DNA of 7,160 nt from Lentimicrobiaceae bacterium (GTDB lineage Bacteria > Bacteroidota > Bacteroidia > Bacteroidales > SKPS01): NCBI GenBank assembly GCA_007119395.1, contig SKPS01000349.1:1-7160 (forward strand). The letters run 5' to 3'. The notes beneath the pieces are model-generated. The model did not search any database, had not been told where the DNA came from, and worked only from the letters and a program-made list of their open reading frames with translations. Position 1 is the stretch's first letter, and every line of letters begins with the position of its first letter. Both the position numbers and the translations under genes were made by a program. Shown here in pieces: positions 1-6,055 of this stretch.

Positions 1-1
1 C

Positions 2-253
2 AATGTCAAAGGGTTGGAGTTGCTGGAGATGGAAGAGAGTGAGACCTGTTGCGGGTTTGGGGGTACGTTTGCTGTGAAGAATGAAGCTGTTTCTGTTGCC
101 ATGGGACAGCAGAAACTGGAGCTTGCAGTTGCGTCCGGTGCCGAATACATTGCATCCACAGAGGCCTCATGTTTGATGCACCTGCAAAGTATCATCGACA
201 AAGAGAATATGCCGCTGAAAACCATTCACCTTGTCGATCTTCTGGCCGGTTGA
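2..253 (+). CDS. lutA: LutA-type (Fe-S) oxidoreductase, C-terminal fragment
   Basis: This is the last 83 codons of a gene that begins before the window; the frame is open from base 2 to the TGA at 251-253. The fragment carries a cysteine-rich CCG domain: CCGFGGTFAVKN followed by a second cysteine in EASCLMH, and it ends in the typical KTIHLVDLL tail. That pattern is characteristic of LutA/YkgE, the small Fe-S subunit of the cytoplasmic LutABC L-lactate oxidation complex. By family knowledge the CCG cysteines bind an Fe-S cluster and help pass electrons from lactate. Related CCG proteins (GlcF, HdrB-like) cannot be fully excluded from a fragment. In most genomes lutB follows lutA directly; here the next gene is an unrelated envelope protein, so lutA is the last gene of its unit or stands apart from lutBC. 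Confidence 0.82.
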   Translation, partial: NVKGLELLEMEESETCCGFGGTFAVKNEAVSVAMGQQKLELAVASGAEYIASTEASCLMHLQSIIDKENMPLKTIHLVDLLAG

Positions 254-371
254 GCCCGGCTGCTGTTTACACTCCTTTACATTTTTTTTGTCATTTCGAT
301 CTGCAAGCAGGTCATATGGCACTTGGTTTGGTTTAATCATGACAGACGAATCTAATATGGAGGACAGGGTC

Positions 372-1127
372 ATGAAAGCAACATTTTACACACTGGTTAT
401 CGGGCTGCTGATGATGGGCAGCAAAAGTTTCGGCATGAGCGAGCTGGTGCTCACCAACACTGAGGGGTCTCCATTTTATGTGATCTTCGACGGAGAGATC
501 TTTGACGCGGAGGGTGCTGTTCTCACGCTGTACCAGGTTTCACCCGGCCGGCACTCTTTGGACGTATACCGTTATATAAGGGATCCGCGAGGGTTTTACA
601 CAAGATATGTTGAGTTGGTTTTCAGGGGCCACATACAGATAGGCAACAGGATGCGTGTGGAGGCACGGTTACGTGAAGACGGGAGGTTAAGTGTGGTGCG
701 CAGGGTTCCTCTGGCTCCACCACACAGTGGTCCACGATCAGGACAGAACAGCCATGGTTCATCCGGTGGGAGCAGTGGGTACAACAGCAGCCATGGAAGT
801 GGTGGCAGCGGTGGGCACAACGCGCATCACAGCCCCTCGGTGCTGAGCCCACAGGAGTTTTCATCGCTGCTTCGTGCCATCAGTGACGCGTCGTTTGAGC
901 AGACCAGACTGATGATTGCAAAAGAGGCCATCGCACCACGTCACATCACATCGGCACAGGTGGCTCAAATCATGAGACGCTTCTCCTTCGAAGCCACAAG
1001 ACTCGAGTTTGCCAAGTGGGCATACACCAGAACGATCGACAAACAAAACTACAGCCAGGTGCACAGCGCCTTGTCGTTCGACAGCAGCAGAAGAGAACTC
1101 AGTCGATATATATCCGCGCTCAGGTAG
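372..1127 (+). CDS. Exported DUF4476-domain protein with Gly/Ser/His-rich repeat linker
   Basis: A 251-residue protein of unknown function. Residues 1-21 form a signal peptide (Lys at 2, hydrophobic core TFYTLVIGLLMMG, likely cleavage near SFG). Residues 22-115 look like a beta-rich domain similar in layout to the N-terminal part of other DUF4476 proteins (a short 'F-Y-V-I-F-D-G' start and a 'V-x-P-G-R-H-S-L' turn, PEGA-like). Residues 118-155 are a low-complexity Gly/Ser/His/Asn linker. Residues 158-251 are the DUF4476 domain, built from three related units starting at Ser174, Ser205 and Ser235 (SFEQTRLMIAKEAI, SFEATRLEFAKWAY, SFDSSRRELSRYIS). I chose the ATG at 372 because GGAGG at 359-363 lies 8 bases upstream and a signal peptide follows at once; in-frame ATGs at 339 and 357 would add a polar tail. 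It is probably periplasmic or surface exposed. The gene ends at a strong shared terminator, so it is the last or only gene of its unit. Confidence 0.85.
   Translation: MKATFYTLVIGLLMMGSKSFGMSELVLTNTEGSPFYVIFDGEIFDAEGAVLTLYQVSPGRHSLDVYRYIRDPRGFYTRYVELVFRGHIQIGNRMRVEARLREDGRLSVVRRVPLAPPHSGPRSGQNSHGSSGGSSGYNSSHGSGGSGGHNAHHSPSVLSPQEFSSLLRAISDASFEQTRLMIAKEAIAPRHITSAQVAQIMRRFSFEATRLEFAKWAYTRTIDKQNYSQVHSALSFDSSRRELSRYISALR
747..818 (+). repeat. Two 36-bp imperfect tandem repeats encoding a 12-residue Gly/Ser/His unit
   Basis: Inside the DUF4476 gene, bases 747-782 and 783-818 encode NSHGSSGGSSGY and NSSHGSGGSGGH, and the next residue is again Asn. Both copies hold the string agccatgg, offset by one codon. 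The repeat keeps the reading frame, so copy-number change would lengthen or shorten the flexible linker without breaking the protein. Confidence 0.7.
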
Positions 1128-1156
1128 TTGTTTTGGTTACATCAATGGGCATGAAC

Positions 1157-1184
1157 AAAGGGCACCCCTCGCAGGGTGCCCTTT
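1157..1184. terminator. Bidirectional intrinsic terminator between convergent genes
   Basis: AAAGGGCACCC (1157-1167) and GGGTGCCCTTT (1174-1184) form a perfect 11-bp stem with the 6-base loop CTCGCA. The + strand runs into TTTT at 1182-1185, and the AAA at the left foot gives TTT on the - strand. It lies 30 bases after the DUF4476 stop and 27 bases beyond the peroxiredoxin stop, so it can end both converging transcripts. Confidence 0.88.
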
Positions 1185-1210
1185 TCAGTTGCTGGTATAT
1201 AGATCCCAGA

Positions 1211-1921
1211 CTACTTCTTGAGAACGGTTTTCAGCACTTCCTCTTTACTCAACTTTTTGGTGCAGAAGAACCAGTCGTAGCAGTGGATGTCATCCGACTC
1301 CATACGCTCTTTGGCGGCACCGCAACTGCCGGCTGTCGGCACAATCACGTCATCACCCGGCTGCCAGTCGGCCGGTGTCGCAATGGAAAAAGCATCCGCA
1401 GTCTGCAAACCAATAACAGCCCTGTACAACTCCTCGAAATTGCGACCTAAGCTCAGAGGATAGTAAATAATGGTGCGGATAATCCCCTTGGGATCAATGA
1501 TGAAGACAGCACGTACAGCCTTGGTGTTGCTCTCACCCGGTTGTATCATACCATACTTTTTTGATACCTCCATCGTGATGTCCTCTATCAGAGGAAACTT
1601 CACCTCAATATCCTTCATCCCCTTGTATTCAATCTTCTCTTTGATGGTGCGCAACCAGGCAATGTGACTGAATAATCCGTCAACCGACAAGCCCACCAGC
1701 TTCGTGTTTGCCTCGGCAAAACGATCCTCCATCGCCGCAAAGGTCATAAACTCTGAGGTGCACACAGGGGTGAAGTCAGCCGGATGACTGAACAGTATTA
1801 CCCAGCTACCCGAATAATCCCCGGGAAAATTAATCTTGCCCTGGGTGGTAATCGCTTTGAATTCAGGTGCTTTGTCGCCAATTCGTGGCATTTGATGAAA
1901 ATCAGTTTGTGTTTGTTCCAT
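1211..1921 (-). CDS. Peroxiredoxin, long Prx6-type (thiol peroxidase)
   Basis: A 236-residue cytoplasmic peroxiredoxin that reduces hydrogen peroxide and organic hydroperoxides. The active-site loop is HPADFTPVCTSEF, with peroxidatic Cys54, Thr51 and Pro47; Arg137 (in AVRAVF) is the likely conserved active-site arginine. The long C-terminal region after about residue 165 is typical of the Prx6 group, including the archaeal thioredoxin peroxidases, rather than the shorter AhpC type. It carries Cys200 (AGSCGAAKER), Cys214 and Cys220 (HCYDWFFC), so a resolving disulfide partner is available; in archaeal relatives the paired C-terminal cysteines take part in the catalytic disulfide cycle. I chose the ATG at 1921-1919 (MEQTQTDF). 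An in-frame ATG at 1969 would add 16 residues, and its GGAGG sits only one base away, which is too close. The start used has only a purine-rich AAAAAGAA upstream. The gene is divergent from tex and converges on the DUF4476 gene. No clear PerR or OxyR site was recognised. Confidence 0.93.
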   Translation of the reverse strand: MEQTQTDFHQMPRIGDKAPEFKAITTQGKINFPGDYSGSWVILFSHPADFTPVCTSEFMTFAAMEDRFAEANTKLVGLSVDGLFSHIAWLRTIKEKIEYKGMKDIEVKFPLIEDITMEVSKKYGMIQPGESNTKAVRAVFIIDPKGIIRTIIYYPLSLGRNFEELYRAVIGLQTADAFSIATPADWQPGDDVIVPTAGSCGAAKERMESDDIHCYDWFFCTKKLSKEEVLKTVLKK

Positions 1922-2078
1922 GATGATTCTTTTTATGTGTTTGTAATGATTAAATATCCTTCCAGTCATACCTCCGAAGAAGTGACTCTATAGGTATTAA
2001 CAATTCCATAACACAATGGTTCAATCCCCGGCGTCTGATAGAGATGGTTTTTTCTGATATGATGTCGGGTGATAACCC

Positions 2079-2102
2079 CTTTGTGTTGGTTCAACCACAA
2101 AG
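2079..2102. promoter_or_regulatory. Operator-like inverted repeat overlapping the tex -33 region
   Basis: CTTTGTG (2079-2085) and CACAAAG (2096-2102) are perfect 7-base arms around a 10-base centre. The dyad covers the putative -33 element and ends 3 bases before the -7 element. Because it lies upstream of the inferred transcription start it would act as DNA, for example as a repressor site. No regulator is identified. Confidence 0.35.
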
Positions 2103-2105
2103 TGT

Positions 2106-2113
2106 TAATTTTG
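2106..2113 (+). promoter_or_regulatory. Bacteroidota-type -7 element of the tex promoter
   Basis: TAATTTTG matches TAnnTTTG exactly. Possible -33 elements are TTTG at 2080-2083 (22-base gap) or TTG at 2086-2088 (17-base gap), both close to the usual spacing. Transcription would start near 2120 and give a leader of about 15 bases before the ATG at 2136, so tex is probably translated without an SD. Confidence 0.6.
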
Positions 2114-2135
2114 CAGGCATCAACATTCTTTGAAT

Positions 2136-4304
2136 ATGGATATACGTTATGCGGGTCAGATTGCTTCGTGGGTAGGGGTTGAAGAGCGTTATATTGCGAA
2201 TGTTCTGAAGCTTATTCATGACGGGGGTACGGTTCCGTTTATTGCGCGTTACAGGAAAGAGCTTACGGGTTCCATGGATGAGGAGATGATTGTTCGTGTG
2301 CGTGATCTCTCCATTCGGCAGCAGGAGTTGTCAAAGCGTAAAGAGGTGGTGTTGCGCACCATTTCAGACCAGGGCAAGCTCACGGAGGTGTTGCAGCGTG
2401 AGATAGAAGCGTGTTCCACTATGGCGGAGTTGGAGGATCTCTATTTGCCTTACAGGCCGAAGCGTCGGACCAGGGCTGAAATAGCGCGTGAGCGTGGCCT
2501 TGAGCCTTTGGCTAATGTTTTACAGGCGCAGCGGTTGATAGACCTGGAAAAAGAGGCATTGCAGTATATTGATGAGGAGAGGGGCGTTGCAAGTGTGGCG
2601 GATGCGTTGAGTGGTGCCCGTGATATAGTGGCTGAACGCGTTAGTGAGCACAAAGAGTGTCGTGCCAGACTGCGAAAGATTTTCATGGAAGAGGGCACCA
2701 TTATTTCCCGTTCTGTGAAAGGGAAGGAGGCTGATGGGGAGAAGTACAAAGACTACTTTCAGTGGGAAGAGCCGGTCAAGCGTGTGCCATCCCACCGCTA
2801 TTTAGCCATGATGCGTGGTGAGCAGGAGGGTTTCTTGAAAGTGGAAGTGGGCATCTCTGCCGTCCAGGCACTCCCTGTTTTGCAGCGTGTTTTTCTGAAG
2901 AATGATTACGATACGGGGCAACAGGTTGCTGAAGCCATAGAGGATTCGTGGAAGCGGCTTTTAAAGCCTTCTCTGGAGACGGAGACTCGATCCTCTCTGA
3001 AGGAGCGTGCAGATGCACAAGCCATAGAGGTCTTTGTTGCCAACCTGAGGCAGCTTCTGATGGCTCCACCTTTGGGTGAGAAAAGGGTGCTCGCGATAGA
3101 CCCCGGGTTTCGTACAGGCTGCAAAGTGGTTTGTTTAGACCGAACCGGGAAACTGCTGCACAACACCACCATCTATCCCCATCCACCGCAAAGGGAGCAG
3201 AAGGCCGCCATAAAGAAGATCCTTTCATTGGTGAGCCAGTATCAGATCGAAGCGATCGCTGTTGGCAACGGTACCGCTGGGCGTGAGACCGAAGAGATGG
3301 TGAAAAGGATACGTTTCGATCGTGACCTGGTGGCTGTAATGGTGAATGAAAGCGGAGCTTCGGTCTATTCTGCCTCCAAAGTAGCCAGAGAGGAGTTTCC
3401 CGATTATGATATTACGGTACGTGGAGCCGTCTCCATTGGGAGGAGGCTGCAGGATCCGTTGGCTGAGCTGGTAAAAATCGACCCCAAATCCATCGGTGTG
3501 GGGCAGTACCAGCATGACGTGAACCAGCCGGCTTTGGAGCAGTCTCTAGAAGACACCGTCTCCAGTTGTGTGAACCAGGTGGGCGTTGATGTAAATATGG
3601 CAAGCAAACAGTTGCTGACTTACGTCGCAGGGATTGGTTCGGTGGTGGCTGGAAATATTGTTGACTGGCGTAGCGAACAGGGGTCGTTTCGTTCCAGAAA
3701 AGAGCTCCTGAAGGTGCCACGTCTCGGGCCCAAAGCCTTTGAACAGGCTGCCGGATTCCTTAGGATCAGAGATGGACAAAACCCGTTAGACAACACAGCC
3801 GTTCACCCTGAAGCGTATGAGATTGTAGAAAAAATGGCCAAAGAAAACAGCGTCAAAGTCAATGAGTTTATCCATCAAACAGAAATAAGAAAAAATATTA
3901 ACCCGGCACAATTTGTCGACAAGCGGTTTGGCCTGCCAACCATAAGAGATATCATGGCTGAGCTGGAAAAGCCCGGACGGGATCCCCGGGCAAGGTTTGA
4001 GATGTTCGAGTTTGATCAATCTGTAAAACAGATTTCCGACCTCCGGCCGGGGATGGTGCTTCCCGGCATTGTAACCAATATTACAGCCTTTGGTGCGTTT
4101 GTAGATGTAGGGGTGCATCAGGATGGACTGGTTCATATCAGTGAGATTGCCAATGAGTTTGTGCGCGATGTAAACCAGCATCTGTCACTTAACCAAACGG
4201 TAATGGTGAGAGTGTTGAGTGTGGAAGCCCAGAGGAAAAGAATCCAGCTCTCGATGCGAGGCGTTTCTGATAAAACAGACACCGGGAATGGGGGTGCTGT
4301 ATAA
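2136..4304 (+). CDS. tex: Tex family S1 RNA-binding protein (transcription accessory factor)
   Basis: A 722-residue cytoplasmic nucleic-acid-binding protein, slightly shorter than the 785-residue Pseudomonas Tex but complete in domains. Order: Tex N-terminal helical region from residue 1 (VPFIARYRKELTGSMDE, then LYLPYRPKRRTRAEIARERGLEPLA); YqgF/RNase H-like domain near 315-440 with the LAIDPGFRTGCK motif (Asp322); helix-hairpin-helix region near 490-550 (YVAGIGSVVAGNIVDWR and VPRLGPKAFEQAAGFLRI); and a C-terminal S1 domain near 635-705 (PGIVTNITAFGAFVDVGVHQDGLVHISEI). By family knowledge Tex binds RNA and is linked to transcript handling and virulence or toxin gene expression; its exact reaction is unsettled. 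An in-frame TTG at 2130 would add two residues, but ATG 2136 is preferred. Its stop TAA shares its last base with the ATG of the following ORF, so the two are likely co-transcribed. Confidence 0.96.
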   Translation: MDIRYAGQIASWVGVEERYIANVLKLIHDGGTVPFIARYRKELTGSMDEEMIVRVRDLSIRQQELSKRKEVVLRTISDQGKLTEVLQREIEACSTMAELEDLYLPYRPKRRTRAEIARERGLEPLANVLQAQRLIDLEKEALQYIDEERGVASVADALSGARDIVAERVSEHKECRARLRKIFMEEGTIISRSVKGKEADGEKYKDYFQWEEPVKRVPSHRYLAMMRGEQEGFLKVEVGISAVQALPVLQRVFLKNDYDTGQQVAEAIEDSWKRLLKPSLETETRSSLKERADAQAIEVFVANLRQLLMAPPLGEKRVLAIDPGFRTGCKVVCLDRTGKLLHNTTIYPHPPQREQKAAIKKILSLVSQYQIEAIAVGNGTAGRETEEMVKRIRFDRDLVAVMVNESGASVYSASKVAREEFPDYDITVRGAVSIGRRLQDPLAELVKIDPKSIGVGQYQHDVNQPALEQSLEDTVSSCVNQVGVDVNMASKQLLTYVAGIGSVVAGNIVDWRSEQGSFRSRKELLKVPRLGPKAFEQAAGFLRIRDGQNPLDNTAVHPEAYEIVEKMAKENSVKVNEFIHQTEIRKNINPAQFVDKRFGLPTIRDIMAELEKPGRDPRARFEMFEFDQSVKQISDLRPGMVLPGIVTNITAFGAFVDVGVHQDGLVHISEIANEFVRDVNQHLSLNQTVMVRVLSVEAQRKRIQLSMRGVSDKTDTGNGGAV

Positions 4305-5011
4305 TGAATCGCCCTTTTTTTCGTTTCTTTGACAAAAATTCTGATTGTTGTAATGTAATGATGATACGCAAGAGTCTCTTGTTGGTGATAATGCTGATGG
4401 TTCTGGGAGCGGGCACAACGAATGCCCAGCAGTTCCGGGGCGGTTTCACCATGGGTATGAATGTTACCAAAGTGATTGGTGACCACATTTTTGGGTTCAG
4501 GAAATACGGCTTCCATGGGGGGGCTGTTGGCACAATACCGCTAAGGAACAACTTTTTGTTCACCCTGGAGACCCTCTATTCAGAAAAGGGATCGTTTCAA
4601 CGACGCCCCACTCTCTATTACAGACAGTACCGGCTTGAACTCGATTATGTTGAAGTGCCAATGATGATCCAATACAACGACAGGGATATCCTCACCATTG
4701 GAGCTGGCTTTGCATACGGCAGGCTGGTGAACGTACGTGAGTGGGACAGGGGAGTCAGAACGGCTACCACTTTGCTGGGCGAAAACGCTTTGTATGACCG
4801 GAGCGACTACCAGGGGCTTGTTGATGTGAAGTTCAGACTGGTGAACCGGTTGAGTATGAATGTTCGATACCAGTTCTCATTGCGGAAGATTCGGGTTGCC
4901 CATTTTAAAGATGATTTTGGCCAGAGAGAATGGGACAGGAAACAATACAACAACAGTCTCACTTTCCGGATTGCTTACATGTTCAATGAGCCGCTGCCTG
5001 AGAAGGACTGA
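4304..5011 (+). CDS. PorT-family outer-membrane beta-barrel protein
   Basis: From ATG 4304 the product is 235 residues. A signal peptide is clear (MMIRKSLLLVIMLMVLGAG, cleavage after TNA before QQF), followed by about 190 residues of alternating beta-strand sequence with aromatic ends, the LDYVEVPMMIQY strand typical of the small PorT/OMP_b-brl_2 barrels, and a final strand NSLTFRIAYMF. It should form a small barrel in the outer membrane; its cargo or partner is unknown, and it should not be equated with the type IX secretion protein PorT itself. The start is uncertain. ATG 4304 overlaps the tex stop (TAATG) and has GGGGTG 7 bases upstream, suggesting coupled translation, but it puts 18 extra residues with two Cys and many Phe before the signal peptide. 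ATG 4358 or 4361 gives a standard 22-23 residue signal peptide and may be the true start. The gene converges on the amidotransferase gene. Confidence 0.85.
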   Translation: MNRPFFRFFDKNSDCCNVMMIRKSLLLVIMLMVLGAGTTNAQQFRGGFTMGMNVTKVIGDHIFGFRKYGFHGGAVGTIPLRNNFLFTLETLYSEKGSFQRRPTLYYRQYRLELDYVEVPMMIQYNDRDILTIGAGFAYGRLVNVREWDRGVRTATTLLGENALYDRSDYQGLVDVKFRLVNRLSMNVRYQFSLRKIRVAHFKDDFGQREWDRKQYNNSLTFRIAYMFNEPLPEKD

Positions 5012-5064
5012 GGGCGTCTGTCGTTCGTCAGAAAAGGTTGTTTTTTCATGCACCCGGGGATGCG

Positions 5065-5865
5065 CTATCGTTGATGAAACCGCATGATCTCTTCTTCGAA
5101 CCGTTTTGCCAACGGGTATGACATCGGGTGATCTTTTGGCATCCGTTCGGGGTGCCACTGTACGGCCATCATAAAAGGTTTGTTTGCGGGGGTTGCGAGC
5201 TCTATGGCTTCTATTAGTGTATCGGGGGAATAGGCTGATGCAATCAGGTTGGGTGCCAACACATCAATACCCTGGTGGTGACTGCTGTTTACCTCTGTTT
5301 CTGTAATGCCTCCAGAAAGCTTGTAAAGCTTTGTGTTCGGCACCACTGATAAGGCGTGTGTCAGGTCAAAAGAGCGATCTTCAGCCCGATGATCAATGGT
5401 GCGGCTGAATCGTTCAGGAATATCAGGGTATAGAGTTCCTCCGTAAAACACATTAAGGACCTGCAGTCCACGGCATATCCCGAAAACCGGCATGCCCATC
5501 TCCTGTGCTCTCTCCAGAATCGCCATTTCAACCGTATCACGATAATAATCTATTTCGCACAGAAAGGTGTCGGCCGGCTGACCATAATATGCAGGGTGGA
5601 TGTCGGCACCGCCACTCATAAGCAATCCACTGCACTTTTCAAGCAAAAGCAAAGCCGAGTCCAACGGCAAATGGTACATATCAACCAGTACAATATCAGG
5701 GTTGATCTGTTGAAGCCAGTTTTTGTAATTGATCCAGGTGTCTGTTTCCTGGTATTTCGAAATGGCCACATAGATCGACTGGTCGCGGTCAGTTTCACAA
5801 GTCCAAAACGCAAGTCCGGTGATGATTACAATGACAGAAAAGAGCTTCAAAAGCGATTTGTTCAT
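5065..5865 (-). CDS. Exported class I glutamine amidotransferase, peptidase C26 (gamma-glutamyl hydrolase family)
   Basis: A 266-residue protein with all C26 hallmarks: SGGADIHPAYYG near 84-95, nucleophile Cys131 in GICRGLQ, NSSHHQ near 193-198, and His238/Glu240 in VQWHPER, completing the Cys-His-Glu triad. The family hydrolyses gamma-glutamyl bonds, as in PuuD (gamma-glutamyl-GABA) or folate polyglutamate hydrolases; the substrate here is unknown. Unlike cytoplasmic PuuD it begins with a signal sequence, MNKSLLKLFSVIVIITGLAFWTC, ending in Cys23 and then acidic residues (ETDRD). This looks like a lipoprotein signal, but the lipobox (A-F-W-T-C) is poor, so it could instead be a membrane-anchored or periplasmic form. 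The start at 5865 follows a TAGATTTG promoter element with no clear SD. No putrescine or folate gene is adjacent, so context does not name a substrate. Confidence 0.9.
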   Translation of the reverse strand: MNKSLLKLFSVIVIITGLAFWTCETDRDQSIYVAISKYQETDTWINYKNWLQQINPDIVLVDMYHLPLDSALLLLEKCSGLLMSGGADIHPAYYGQPADTFLCEIDYYRDTVEMAILERAQEMGMPVFGICRGLQVLNVFYGGTLYPDIPERFSRTIDHRAEDRSFDLTHALSVVPNTKLYKLSGGITETEVNSSHHQGIDVLAPNLIASAYSPDTLIEAIELATPANKPFMMAVQWHPERMPKDHPMSYPLAKRFEEEIMRFHQR

Positions 5866-5884
5866 GGCGAAAAATTTTGGTCTG

Positions 5885-5892
5885 CAAATCTA
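5885..5892 (-). promoter_or_regulatory. Bacteroidota-type -7 element for the amidotransferase gene
   Basis: On the - strand these bases read TAGATTTG, an exact TAnnTTTG match, 19 bases before the ATG at 5865. This implies a very short leader. No good -33 TTTG is seen at the usual distance upstream. Confidence 0.5.
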
Positions 5893-5956
5893 AGCATCTT
5901 TTTTTTAATGAGTTCCGTTATCCTGCAGCAGGGTCTTGTTTTTTTGAGAAAAGCTG

Positions 5957-5964
5957 TATATTTG
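5957..5964 (+). promoter_or_regulatory. Bacteroidota-type -7 element for the mgtE transcript
   Basis: TATATTTG matches TAnnTTTG exactly, with CTTG/TTG (5936-5938) as the -33 element 18 bases upstream. Transcription should start near 5971, leaving a leader of about 126 bases before the mgtE ATG, far longer than the 15-20 base leaders inferred for tex and the amidotransferase. Confidence 0.65.
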
Positions 5965-5992
5965 CTGCGATTACACAATACATTGATTTGAC

Positions 5993-6040
5993 ATGGACGA
6001 AGGCCCGTATCATTTATGCAGTAACCGAACCCATCTGTAA
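5993..6040 (+). CDS. Possible 15-residue leader peptide upstream of mgtE
   Basis: ATG 5993 to TAA 6038-6040 encodes MDEGPYHLCSNRTHL. The first codons lie in the 5' arm of stem P1, and the stop lies 3 bases before its 3' arm, so a translating or stopped ribosome would block that stem. The start would lie about 22 bases from the inferred transcript end with no SD, which is common in Bacteroidota. The acidic-plus-proline opening (D-E-G-P) recalls enterobacterial MgtL (MEPDP...), where such residues destabilise ribosomes at low Mg2+. An ORF this short can arise by chance. Confidence 0.25.
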   Translation: MDEGPYHLCSNRTHL

Positions 6041-6055
6041 GGGGTCCATGTATTG

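Noticed and set aside
245..290. Possible terminator after lutA: GCCGG/CCGGC stem (245-260) and a T run at 283-290.
   Set aside because: The stem is only 5 bp, overlaps the stop codon, and the T run is more than 20 bases away.
231..371. A longer N-terminus for the DUF4476 protein starting at TTG 231 or ATG 339.
   Set aside because: It would overlap lutA or add a polar tail before the signal peptide; the SD at 359-363 points to ATG 372.
1922..1969. Sixteen-residue N-terminal extension of the peroxiredoxin from ATG 1969.
   Set aside because: The extension is not peroxiredoxin-like and the nearby GGAGG is only one base from that ATG; MEQTQTDF at 1921 fits family length.
2016..2040. The string ggttcaatccccggcgtc resembles a tRNA T-arm and 3' end.
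   Set aside because: No matching acceptor 5' strand, D-arm or anticodon arm can be found upstream, and no CCA follows; it is too short to call a tRNA or an attachment-site remnant.
2776..3228. Long antisense open frames opposite tex, including one of 150 codons.
   Set aside because: They lie opposite a clearly conserved coding sequence, have no recognisable domains or start signals, and look like shadows of the tex frame.
4329..4356. E. coli-like promoter TTGACA - 16 bases - TAATGT before the internal start of the beta-barrel gene.
   Set aside because: It lacks the TAnnTTTG element that fits other promoters in this window, and such matches are common by chance in AT-rich stretches.
5012..5064. 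Search for a terminator between the convergent beta-barrel and amidotransferase genes.
   Set aside because: Only weak, mismatched stems (around 5022-5038) and a T run at 5041-5046 are visible; nothing supports a confident call.
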